Shown here piece after piece: positions 1-5,660 of a stretch of 10,833 nt of DNA (positions are counted from its first letter, which is position 1; every line of letters begins with the position of its first letter). The position numbers were made by a program, and so were the translations under genes. The notes beneath the pieces were generated by a model. It was not told the origin of the DNA, did no database searches, and worked only from the letters and a program-made list of their open reading frames with translations. Origin of the DNA: Peptococcaceae bacterium (GTDB lineage: Bacteria; Bacillota; Peptococcia; Peptococcales; Peptococcaceae); the NCBI GenBank assembly GCA_017532485.1, contig JAFXJE010000064.1, positions 1 to 10,833 of the forward strand, given 5' to 3'.

Positions 1-486
1 ATCTTTAGTCTGCCCCAATAATTGATATTCACCATGTTGATTAATTTTCACAATATTAGTATGACCACCTGATACAACCAAACATAATAATGGCAATTCT
101 AAATCTTGATGGGTCAAAAAATTGGCATAAATATGTCCTTCAATATGATGCACACCAATTAAAGGTTTTCCGGCTGCATAAGCTAAAGCTTTCGCTGTAG
201 ATAAACCAACTAACAACGCTCCAACTAACCCTGGACCATAAGTAACTGCAATATGAGTTAAATCTGCTAAAGTCATCTTAGCTTGGTCAAGAGCTTCTTG
301 GATAACTACACTTATCATCTCAAGATGTTTACGGGAAGCTATTTCAGGCACTACGCCACCATAACGCTGATGTACTTCTATTTGAGTAGATACTACATTC
401 GCTAAAATTTCTGTACCATTTTTAATAATTGCTACAGCTGTTTCATCACAACTAGACTCAATAGCAATAATTATTGTATCTGCCAT
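1..486 (-). CDS. tsaD: TsaD, tRNA threonylcarbamoyladenosine (t6A) transferase subunit, N-terminal part (cut by window edge)
   Basis: TsaD (older names Gcp, YgjD) transfers the threonylcarbamoyl group from TC-AMP to A37 of tRNAs that read ANN codons, acting in the cytoplasm with TsaB and TsaE. The 162 residues in the window start MADTIIIAIESSCDET, the ASKHA ATP-binding opening. GGVVPEIASRKH follows at 43-54, the metal-binding H-x3-H at H114 and H118 (HHIEGH), and the SGGHT substrate loop at 139-143. The C-terminal half lies outside the window. Two adjacent ATGs exist, at 489-487 and 486-484. The GGAGG at 498-494 lies 4 nt from the first and 7 nt from the second, so I chose the second. The rimI stop TGA (488-486) overlaps both, which implies translational coupling. 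Identity is very secure; only the exact start is open. Confidence 0.96.
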   Translation of the reverse strand, partial: MADTIIIAIESSCDETAVAIIKNGTEILANVVSTQIEVHQRYGGVVPEIASRKHLEMISVVIQEALDQAKMTLADLTHIAVTYGPGLVGALLVGLSTAKALAYAAGKPLIGVHHIEGHIYANFLTHQDLELPLLCLVVSGGHTNIVKINQHGEYQLLGQTKD

Positions 487-968
487 CATTTATCCTCCCC
501 TTCCTTATTTAGCTCGCACCACATAATTAATGCATCTTCTTTATCTTCATAATATTTCTTTCGTATGCCTTGCGTTTCAAAACCCATGCGCTCATAAAGA
601 CGTTGCGCTGATTGATTAGAAACACGCACTTCCAAAGTCATACGTTCAATATTACGCATTTTGGCTATTTCCATCAAACCCGTTACTAACATTTGTCCCA
701 AACGCTTGCCACGCAGCTCAGGCACAACAGCAATATTAGTAATATGACCTTCATCAATAATGCCCCAAAAACCACCATAAGCCACAACTTTGCTTGTATC
801 TTCAACAGGAACAATTACCCCATAATAAGCAAGTTCATTTTTTTCTATTTCATCCCGCATAGACTTTTCCGACCAAGGGTCTGCAAAACAAATTTGTTCC
901 AAGGCACAAACTTGTTCGACATCTAAAATGGTCATTGGACGGAACAAGTATTGTGCTTCATCTCCCAT
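486..968 (-). CDS. rimI: RimI-type GNAT N-alpha-acetyltransferase
   Basis: This is a 160-residue GNAT-fold enzyme of the RimI family, which acetylates protein N-termini (ribosomal protein S18 in E. coli) with acetyl-CoA. The N-terminal helix region is FRPMTILDVEQV (9-20), followed by FADPWSEKS (28-36). The acetyl-CoA pyrophosphate loop is RGKRLG (86-91). By alignment from memory with E. coli RimI, E113 in LEVR corresponds to catalytic E103, and Y125 in RLYERMGF to Y115. The start ATG lies 37 nt inside the 3' end of tsaB, with a GGAGG about 10 nt upstream. This start preserves the usual family N-terminus, whereas the next Met (residue 12) would cut into the first strand. Its place between tsaB and tsaD is the standard Bacillota arrangement. 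The true substrate in this organism is not shown by the sequence. Confidence 0.93.
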   Translation of the reverse strand: MGDEAQYLFRPMTILDVEQVCALEQICFADPWSEKSMRDEIEKNELAYYGVIVPVEDTSKVVAYGGFWGIIDEGHITNIAVVPELRGKRLGQMLVTGLMEIAKMRNIERMTLEVRVSNQSAQRLYERMGFETQGIRKKYYEDKEDALIMWCELNKEGEDK

Positions 969-1648
969 TGTACTTCTGCCTCCGATTTGCGAATATAAAT
1001 AGGTTCTGTTGTATATAAATCTGCATATTCTCCTTGTTTAGCTTTTTCCAAAGCCAAAACTGCTAGTGCCGCAGCTCTTGGTAAATGTTGATGCATTGGC
1101 GCAAAATGGCAATAATCACCCAATTTTGCTTGAAATACATCAGCATAGGCATTTAATCCATCACCTAAAAACCATACATCTTGCTTCAACTCAAGTAATT
1201 GCTCAGCCAAATCTTCGGCAGCAATTGCTTGATATTCGCTTTTTCTTTGCCAATTTCCTTGTTCTGTAGCGTATAGTGCAGTATAAACTTGTTTTTTTTG
1301 TGCGTTCAAAACAGGGCAAACCAACCCAGGATAATTGACTAAATTATACGCCATGCAATCTAAAGTAGGAACAACCACCAGCTTAGCTCCACAACCTTGA
1401 ACTAGACCCTTAGCTGTTGCCATACCAATTCTTAAACCAGTAAAGGAACCAGGTCCTTGCATAATAGCTACCACATCTAAGTTCTCCGGTTTCAATTTTA
1501 ATTCCTCTAATAAACTAACTATCATTGGTAATAATTTTTCAGAATGTGTATTTTCTGTATTTACCATCATTTCACCCAATAAGCGTTGCTCATCTGCTAC
1601 GGCAATACCAGCTACTGGGGTGGAACTATCTATACTTAGTATAATCAC
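932..1648 (-). CDS. tsaB: TsaB, t6A biosynthesis dimerisation partner of TsaD
   Basis: TsaB (YeaZ) is an ASKHA-fold paralogue of TsaD that lacks catalysis. It forms a heterodimer with TsaD and a ternary complex with TsaE that is needed for tRNA t6A37 synthesis. The 238-residue product opens with MIILSIDSST, carries the family signature GPGSFTGLRIG at 65-75, and has the conserved C-terminal PIYIRKSEAE near 217-226. The start codon is GTG (1648-1646), preceded by GAGGAG with a 10-nt spacer. It lies inside the last 23 nt of tsaE, so tsaE and tsaB overlap and are probably coupled. The last 12 residues share DNA with the start of rimI. Length fits the family (about 220-240 residues). No defect seen. 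Confidence 0.95.
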   Translation of the reverse strand: MIILSIDSSTPVAGIAVADEQRLLGEMMVNTENTHSEKLLPMIVSLLEELKLKPENLDVVAIMQGPGSFTGLRIGMATAKGLVQGCGAKLVVVPTLDCMAYNLVNYPGLVCPVLNAQKKQVYTALYATEQGNWQRKSEYQAIAAEDLAEQLLELKQDVWFLGDGLNAYADVFQAKLGDYCHFAPMHQHLPRAAALAVLALEKAKQGEYADLYTTEPIYIRKSEAEVQWEMKHNTCSVQ

Positions 1649-2105
1649 AACCGGTCAACTCCTCTATCAATCGTTCATATTCCTCACCATGAGGCTCTAA
1701 CTCCAGCACTCTGCCTTCTGCAGTAACACGAATATAAATGCCTAAATATTCTTCCGGCAATAAAGACTCAATTATATTTGCCCATTCAACTACAGTAAAT
1801 CCTTCACCATAAAAATATTCTTCATAACCCAAATCATATAATTCTTCAGGATGTTTCAGACGATAAACATCCATATGGTAGAAAGGCAGGCGACCAGTTT
1901 CATATTCATGAATAATTGTAAAAGTAGGACTGCTGACTAAGTCAGTAATACCCAAACCTTTGGCAATTCCTTGACTTAAGGTAGTTTTGCCCGCACCTAA
2001 ATCACCATCTAAAGCTAAAAAATAACCTGGCTTAGCCAACTGACCAAAACGTTCACCAAGATAATTCATTTCTTCTGCTGATTTCGCTGTAATTTTTATC
2101 ATCAT
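1626..2105 (-). CDS. tsaE: TsaE, P-loop ATPase of t6A biosynthesis
   Basis: TsaE (YjeE) is a small ATPase that binds the TsaBD dimer and is needed for multiple turnovers of t6A37 synthesis in bacteria. From the chosen start it is 159 residues long. It shows the Walker A GDLGAGKTT at 34-42, SSPTFTI (58-64), the family strand YHMDVYRL (76-83) and VVEWA (105-109). The reading frame extends up to an ATG at 2126, but that codon has no ribosome binding site. GGGAAAGG (2118-2111) sits 5 nt before the ATG at 2105, and a second in-frame ATG follows at 2102, so 2105 or 2102 is the likely start. This is the first gene of the tsaE-tsaB-rimI-tsaD block and overlaps tsaB by 23 nt. Function is secure; the start is inferred. 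Confidence 0.93.
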   Translation of the reverse strand: MMIKITAKSAEEMNYLGERFGQLAKPGYFLALDGDLGAGKTTLSQGIAKGLGITDLVSSPTFTIIHEYETGRLPFYHMDVYRLKHPEELYDLGYEEYFYGEGFTVVEWANIIESLLPEEYLGIYIRVTAEGRVLELEPHGEEYERLIEELTGCDYTKYR

Positions 2106-2110
2106 AATCA

Positions 2111-2118
2111 CCTTTCCC
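2111..2118 (-). promoter_or_regulatory. Ribosome binding site that decides the tsaE start
   Basis: On the minus strand the sequence reads GGGAAAGG, then TGATT, then ATGATG. The purine-rich element lies 5 nt before the ATG at 2105 and 8 nt before the ATG at 2102. It falls inside the coding frame if translation began at the upstream ATG (2126), which lacks any such element. This argues against the longer version. Confidence 0.65.
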
Positions 2119-2128
2119 TTTCTCATCT

Positions 2129-2134
2129 ATTATG
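2129..2134 (-). promoter_or_regulatory. Candidate -10 element for the tsaE operon (weak)
   Basis: CATAAT on the minus strand matches TATAAT at five of six bases. It lies between the tRNA terminator and tsaE. No convincing -35 element sits 16-18 nt upstream; the best is CTTACA with a 20-nt spacer. If real, transcription would start near 2122, downstream of the long-form ATG at 2126 and about 17 nt before the ATG at 2105. This is a guess supported mainly by position: something must drive the tsa genes after the terminator. Confidence 0.25.
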
Positions 2135-2166
2135 GGAAAATGTCTTTTCTTTTATGTAAGTTAAAT

Positions 2167-2214
2167 AAAAAAATGGTACTGTATCGACATCCTCTATCGA
2201 ATACAGCACCATTT
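2167..2214 (-). terminator. Intrinsic terminator of the tRNA operon
   Basis: The arms at 2214-2197 and 2187-2171 form a stem of about 17 base pairs (AAATGGT-CTGTAT-TCGA against TCGATACAG-ACCATTT) with one G.U pair and one bulged base. The loop of about 9 nt is at 2196-2188. A run of seven T follows on the minus strand (2173-2167). The hairpin starts only 3 nt after the tRNA-Val 3' end, so it clearly closes the tRNA transcript and separates it from tsaE. Confidence 0.9.
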
Positions 2215-2217
2215 GAA

Positions 2218-2290
2218 TGGGCGTTGACGGGATCGAACCGCCGACATCCTGCTTGTAAGGCAGACGCTCTCCCAGCTGAGCTAAACGCCC
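2218..2290 (-). tRNA. tRNA-Val (anticodon TAC)
   Basis: This is a 73-nt cloverleaf on the minus strand. The acceptor arm pairs GGGCGTT with AACGCCC, with discriminator A. The D-arm is GCTC/GAGC. The anticodon arm is TCTGC-CTTACAA-GCAGG with anticodon TAC. The T-arm is GGCGG-TTCGATC-CCGTC. Sequence and anticodon match bacterial tRNA-Val(UAC), which reads all or most valine codons when U34 is modified. CCA is not encoded (TTC follows the discriminator), so a CCA-adding enzyme must supply it. It is the last tRNA of the three-gene operon, 4 nt after tRNA-Glu. Confidence 0.97.
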
Positions 2291-2294
2291 AAAG

Positions 2295-2368
2295 TGACCT
2301 GTAGGGGATTCGAACCCCTGAATGCCAGCGTGAAAGGCTGGTGAGTTAAGCCCCTTCTCCAACAGGCC
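2295..2368 (-). tRNA. tRNA-Glu (anticodon TTC)
   Basis: This is a 74-nt cloverleaf on the minus strand. The acceptor arm pairs GGCCTGT with ACAGGTC, with discriminator A. The short D-stem (GAG/CTC) is typical of glutamate tRNAs. The anticodon arm is CCAGC-CTTTCAC-GCTGG with anticodon TTC. The T-arm is AGGGG-TTCGAAT-CCCCT. It reads GAA and GAG. CCA is not encoded (CTTT follows). It lies 15 nt after the upstream tRNA and 4 nt before tRNA-Val. Confidence 0.97.
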
Positions 2369-2383
2369 ATGCAATGTTATATA

Positions 2384-2459
2384 TGGTGGGCCCACTTGGT
2401 TTCGAACCAAGGACCGTCCGGTTATGAGCCGGATGCTCTAACCCCTGAGCTATAGGCCC
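2384..2459 (-). tRNA. tRNA with anticodon CAT, most likely tRNA-Ile2 (lysidine-modified); elongator Met is the alternative
   Basis: This is a 76-nt gene including an encoded CCA (2386-2384). The acceptor arm pairs GGGCCTA with TGGGCCC, with discriminator A. The D-arm is GCTC/GAGC. The anticodon arm is TCCGG-CTCATAA-CCGGA with anticodon CAT. The T-arm is CTTGG-TTCGAAA-CCAAG. It is not initiator tRNA: position 1 pairs normally and the anticodon stem lacks the three G-C pairs in initiator order. The CTCATAA loop within GGCTCATAACC resembles Bacillus tRNA-Ile2 more than Bacillota elongator Met, which I recall with a CATAC loop. As Ile2 it would need TilS to make lysidine at C34 and would read AUA. 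This is the first tRNA of the operon. The tRNA call is certain; the identity is about 75:25 for Ile2. Confidence 0.93.
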
Positions 2460-2464
2460 ATATG

Positions 2465-2478
2465 CTTCCTATCGGAAG
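2465..2478 (-). other. Small hairpin in the 5' leader of the tRNA transcript
   Basis: On the minus strand CTTCC-GATA-GGAAG forms a 5-bp stem with a 4-nt loop. It lies between the predicted transcription start (about 2482) and the 5' end of the first tRNA (2459). It could help RNase P or leader processing, or mean nothing. Confidence 0.45.
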
Positions 2479-2488
2479 AACCTTAGCC

Positions 2489-2518
2489 ATTATATAACAT
2501 ATTTTAGCATTGTGTCAA
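2489..2518 (-). promoter_or_regulatory. Sigma-A promoter of the tRNA operon
   Basis: The minus strand has a perfect TTGACA at 2518-2513 and a perfect TATAAT at 2494-2489 with an 18-nt spacer. Transcription should begin near 2482, about 23 nt before the first tRNA. The strength of this promoter fits stable-RNA transcription. It lies only about 48 nt after the rpoD stop codon. Confidence 0.92.
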
Positions 2519-2550
2519 CTACTTTTTTAAACTTTTTAAAAAATTTTTTT
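2519..2550 (-). promoter_or_regulatory. A/T-tract UP-like element upstream of the tRNA promoter
   Basis: Immediately upstream of the -35 box the minus strand is almost entirely A and T, with A-runs separated by about one helical turn. It includes two near-identical 10-bp units (2540-2531 and 2530-2521, differing at one base) after an A7-T6 palindrome. This resembles UP elements bound by the RNA polymerase alpha C-terminal domain at stable-RNA promoters. The palindrome could also act as a weak A/T-only stem after rpoD. Confidence 0.55.
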
Positions 2551-2565
2551 AATTTTTGCTGATTT

Positions 2566-3738
2566 TTAATCTAAATAATCTTTTAACTTTCTACTTCTGC
2601 TTGGATGTCTCAATTTACGCAAAGCTTTTGCTTCGATTTGACGAATACGTTCTCTAGTAACACCAAATTCTTGACCTACTTCTTCCAAAGTTCTAGAACG
2701 ACCATCATCAAGACCAAAACGCAGGCGTAAAACTTTTTCTTCACGAGGTGTTAAAGTATCTAAAACACTTTCCAACTGTTCTTTTAACAAGATATAAGAT
2801 GCTGCTTCAGCAGGAGCAGGTGCTTCTTCATCTTCAATAAAATCACCTAAATGACTATCTTCTTCCTCACCAATAGGTGTTTCCAAAGAAACAGGCTCTT
2901 GAGCAACTTTTTGAATTTCGCGCACACGTTCTACTGGGATTTCCATTGCTGCTGCAATTTCTTCCGGTGTAGGATCTCTTCCCAATTCCTGCAAGAGTTG
3001 ACGAGAAACACGAATCAATTTATTAATAGTTTCCACCATATGCACAGGAATACGAATAGTTCTAGCTTGGTCAGCAATAGCTCTCGTAATTGCCTGACGA
3101 ATCCACCAAGTAGCATAGGTACTAAACTTAAAGCCTTTGCCGTAATCAAATTTTTCAACCGCTTTGATTAAGCCTAGATTACCTTCTTGAATTAAATCCA
3201 AGAACAACATCCCACGCCCTACATAACGCTTAGCAATACTTACAACTAAACGCAAATTAGCTTCGGCCAATTGTTTTTTTGCCTCTTCATCGCCTTGTTC
3301 CATACGTTTTGCCAAAGCTACTTCCTCTTCAGCTGTCAGCAATGGCACGCGACCAATTTCTTTTAAATACATTCTTACTGGGTCATCTATACCTACGCCT
3401 TCCGGCACACTTAAATCCAAATCAACAATATCTTCCTCAACTTCATCCGCAGGAATATCATCATCAATTTCTAAAGCTTCTATCATCAAATTTTCTGTAT
3501 CTATGCTTTCATCCGTTATAGCATCATCTGCTTCAATCGACTTGTCATCATTCACCAGATTAATCCCCATAGCATTAATCTGCACATAGATATCATCCAT
3601 TTGTTCAGGAGAAAGATCTGCGGTACTTAGGACATCCATAATCTCTTGATAAGATAAAACACCTTTTGATTTTCCTTTTTCGATTAATTGCTTAATTTTT
3701 TCTTTTTCTGCTTGAATATTTTCGTGATTATCAGTCAT
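2566..3738 (-). CDS. rpoD: Primary (housekeeping) sigma factor RpoD/SigA
   Basis: This is the sigma-70 subunit that directs RNA polymerase to housekeeping promoters. The 390 residues show region 1.1 (about 5-62), an acidic linker (about 66-110), and region 1.2 starting at DDPVRMYLKEIG (118-129). Region 2 contains the core-binding and -10-melting segments around DLIQEGNLGL and YATWWIRQAI (181-217). Region 3 starts near 235 and includes GRDPTPEE (253-260). Region 4 carries the -35-reading helix-turn-helix GVTRERIRQIEAKALRKLR (359-377). B. subtilis SigA is 371 residues, so the length fits; there is no large E. coli-type non-conserved insert. The start ATG has AAAGGGGG 9 nt upstream, inside the last codons of dnaG, and the gap to dnaG is only 4 nt. 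No GC-rich terminator follows, so some read-through into the tRNA operon is possible. Confidence 0.98.
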   Translation of the reverse strand: MTDNHENIQAEKEKIKQLIEKGKSKGVLSYQEIMDVLSTADLSPEQMDDIYVQINAMGINLVNDDKSIEADDAITDESIDTENLMIEALEIDDDIPADEVEEDIVDLDLSVPEGVGIDDPVRMYLKEIGRVPLLTAEEEVALAKRMEQGDEEAKKQLAEANLRLVVSIAKRYVGRGMLFLDLIQEGNLGLIKAVEKFDYGKGFKFSTYATWWIRQAITRAIADQARTIRIPVHMVETINKLIRVSRQLLQELGRDPTPEEIAAAMEIPVERVREIQKVAQEPVSLETPIGEEEDSHLGDFIEDEEAPAPAEAASYILLKEQLESVLDTLTPREEKVLRLRFGLDDGRSRTLEEVGQEFGVTRERIRQIEAKALRKLRHPSRSRKLKDYLD

Positions 3739-3742
3739 TAGA

Positions 3743-5554
3743 TTATTCCCCCTTTCTCATTACTTCGCACTCTCTTTTTTCCTGACGTACTTTTTCTAAA
3801 TCTTTCAATGCTTGCAGCATTTCTTCTGTTGCCCCCATTTTTTCTGCTTCAGCCAATTTGCGAACCAGAAGTTGATATTGATTATCTAATTGTTCTTGTC
3901 TAAGCTGTAAAATATACAGCTGAACATTTTGTTCTTTTTCAGCCACTTTTTCGGCAGTTACCAAACACTTTGCTAACAAATCACTGTATTCAGCAGCTAT
4001 TTCACCACTATTAACAGCACCTTGGCGTTCTATTTGCTCTTCAAAAGCTTGATATAACTTATGCAGTGCCGGACTAAACAAACGTCCACCACCGAGCTGC
4101 TTTATCATCGCCAATTTTTCCGGCTGTGTATATAACATTCCTAAGACAAGCATTTCCATCTCTCCAGCAGAAACAATTTCTTCTTTTTCCGAAGTTGCTT
4201 CTGTTTCTTGTGCTTTAGCCACACTGACACCTGCTTGTTGTTTTTGCCGATACTGGCGAAGCTCATCCCACAAAGCTTTCTCAGATACCTGTATTCGACT
4301 GCACACTTCCCTTATAGCACTTTCTAAAGCGACAGCACTGGAAAGTTTTAATAAATCAGGTAATAACTTCTCTACAATTTCCTGCTTGCCGGAAATACTG
4401 TCTATATTAATATTTTCCATTAATCTACTAATCTTATACACAATTAAATCTTGACTTTTCAAAATTAATTGTTCAAAGGCTTCTTTACCCTGCGTTTTCA
4501 AATATTCATCAGGGTCGGCATTATTTGGAATATGGACAACCCGACATTTACAGCCAAGATCAGATAAAACATCTAAGCAACGTGTGGTCGCTTTCATCCC
4601 AGCTCCATCCCCGTCAAAAGCAATAGCCATCTGATAACTGTTTCGCATAAGTAATTTTCCTTGCTCCGGCGTAAAAGCCGTACCCAAAGGAGCAACAGCA
4701 TTGGTAATTCCATGCTGATGACAACTAATTACATCCATATACCCTTCAACGATAACAGCCATATCCTTATCGCGAATAGCATTTTTAGCCAAATGCAAGC
4801 CATATAAATTTTTACTTTTATGAAATAGTGGTGTATCTGGTGAATTCAAATATTTTTGTGGACTACTGTCCTTATCAATAATTCTTCCACCAAAGGCAAT
4901 AACTTCACCACGGTCATTGCAAATTGGAAACATCAATCTTCCCCTAAAGCGATCATAGTAACGGTTTGATTGTTTTCCCGGACTGATTAAACCAAGCTGG
5001 AGTAACTCTTCCGGCTGCACACCATGACTTCGCATAAATTGGTAAAGATTATCCCAGCCCATAGGCGCAGCCCCCAGCTGGAACTTAATAATCATTTCCT
5101 GAGTTATACCACGTTGCTGCAAATATTGTCGAAAAACTTTTCCCGCTTCAGTTTCCAATAATACCTTATGGTAATATTTGGCTGCGGCTGTATTTATCTG
5201 CAAATAACGCTTGCGTTCCTCTATTTTCTTTTTTTCAACAGGAGATAATTCCCTTTCCGGCAAAGTAATATTAGCACGTTTGGCCAATTTTTCTACTGCC
5301 TCCGGAAAACTTAGTCCTTCAATTTCCATAATAAAGCGAAATACATTTCCACCCTTGCCACACCCAAAACAATGGAAAATCTGTTTTGTCGGCGAAACAG
5401 AAAAAGAAGGTGTTTTTTCATGATGAAAAGGACATAATCCTTGATAATTATTTCCTCTTCTCTTTAACGGTACATACTCGCCGACGACTGACACAATATC
5501 GTTTTTGGCGATAATTTCGTCTAAAATCTCCTGCGGTATATATCCCATCGACAT
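3743..5554 (-). CDS. dnaG: DNA primase DnaG
   Basis: DnaG makes the RNA primers for lagging-strand and initiation synthesis at the replication fork, working with the replicative helicase. The 603-residue protein has the N-terminal CHC2 zinc finger with ligands C41, H44, C62 and C65 and the conserved CPFHHEKTPSFSV. The catalytic core and TOPRIM domain carry the metal-binding E270 in VEGYMD and D314/D316 in DGDGAG. A C-terminal helicase-interaction region runs from about residue 465, including a long charged helical tail (about 535-600). Length equals B. subtilis DnaG. The start ATG follows AGGTGA with a short T-rich spacer; an alternative ATG is two codons on. It precedes rpoD by 4 nt, the conserved macromolecular-synthesis pairing. 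It follows dgt after 106 nt containing tandem repeats. Confidence 0.98.
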   Translation of the reverse strand: MSMGYIPQEILDEIIAKNDIVSVVGEYVPLKRRGNNYQGLCPFHHEKTPSFSVSPTKQIFHCFGCGKGGNVFRFIMEIEGLSFPEAVEKLAKRANITLPERELSPVEKKKIEERKRYLQINTAAAKYYHKVLLETEAGKVFRQYLQQRGITQEMIIKFQLGAAPMGWDNLYQFMRSHGVQPEELLQLGLISPGKQSNRYYDRFRGRLMFPICNDRGEVIAFGGRIIDKDSSPQKYLNSPDTPLFHKSKNLYGLHLAKNAIRDKDMAVIVEGYMDVISCHQHGITNAVAPLGTAFTPEQGKLLMRNSYQMAIAFDGDGAGMKATTRCLDVLSDLGCKCRVVHIPNNADPDEYLKTQGKEAFEQLILKSQDLIVYKISRLMENINIDSISGKQEIVEKLLPDLLKLSSAVALESAIREVCSRIQVSEKALWDELRQYRQKQQAGVSVAKAQETEATSEKEEIVSAGEMEMLVLGMLYTQPEKLAMIKQLGGGRLFSPALHKLYQAFEEQIERQGAVNSGEIAAEYSDLLAKCLVTAEKVAEKEQNVQLYILQLRQEQLDNQYQLLVRKLAEAEKMGATEEMLQALKDLEKVRQEKRECEVMRKGE

Positions 5555-5586
5555 AAAAAATCACCTAAATTCAATTATCCTGCTTA

Positions 5587-5607
5587 TAATTCTCTATTAA
5601 TTCTCTA
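5587..5607 (-). repeat. Tandem 10-bp repeat in the dnaG upstream region
   Basis: TAGAGAATTA occurs twice on the minus strand (5607-5598 and 5596-5587), separated by one base, giving an 11-bp period. It lies 33-53 nt before the dnaG start and overlaps the -10 candidate. Helical-phase spacing would suit two molecules of a DNA-binding protein, but no regulator can be named. Confidence 0.7.
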
Positions 5608-5617
5608 AAATTTTCAA
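5589..5617 (-). promoter_or_regulatory. Candidate sigma-A promoter for dnaG-rpoD (weak)
   Basis: TTGAAA (5617-5612, five of six) and GAGAAT (5594-5589, four of six) are separated by 17 nt on the minus strand. They would start transcription near 5582, giving a leader of about 28 nt. The -10 lies inside the second 10-bp repeat. An alternative -10-like GATAAT nearer dnaG lacks a -35 partner. dnaG-rpoD could also be read from dgt, since no terminator lies between them. Confidence 0.35.
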
Positions 5618-5628
5618 AATTCCTCTTT

Positions 5629-5652
5629 TATTTACACAAATATTTACACAAA
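5629..5652 (-). repeat. Perfect tandem 12-bp repeat between dgt and dnaG
   Basis: TTTGTGTAAATA occurs twice in a row with no mismatch on the minus strand (5652-5641 and 5640-5629). It lies 8 nt after the dgt stop and upstream of the dnaG promoter candidate. It may be a direct-repeat operator or a replication slippage product. It does not match a DnaA box (TTATCCACA) well. Confidence 0.8.
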
Positions 5653-5660
5653 AAATTTTA

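Noticed and set aside
1066..1269. 67-codon plus-strand frame inside tsaB
   Set aside because: It is an antisense shadow of a well-conserved coding region, without family features or a ribosome binding site. The other plus-strand frames inside rpoD, dnaG and ccpN were rejected for the same reason.
2123..2410. 95-codon open frame on the minus strand
   Set aside because: It runs through the three tRNA genes and their terminator; its peptide is a translation of tRNA sequence.
5629..5652. Possible DnaA boxes in the 12-bp tandem repeat
   Set aside because: ATTTACACA matches TTATCCACA at only about six of nine positions, and no further box cluster or origin feature is nearby.
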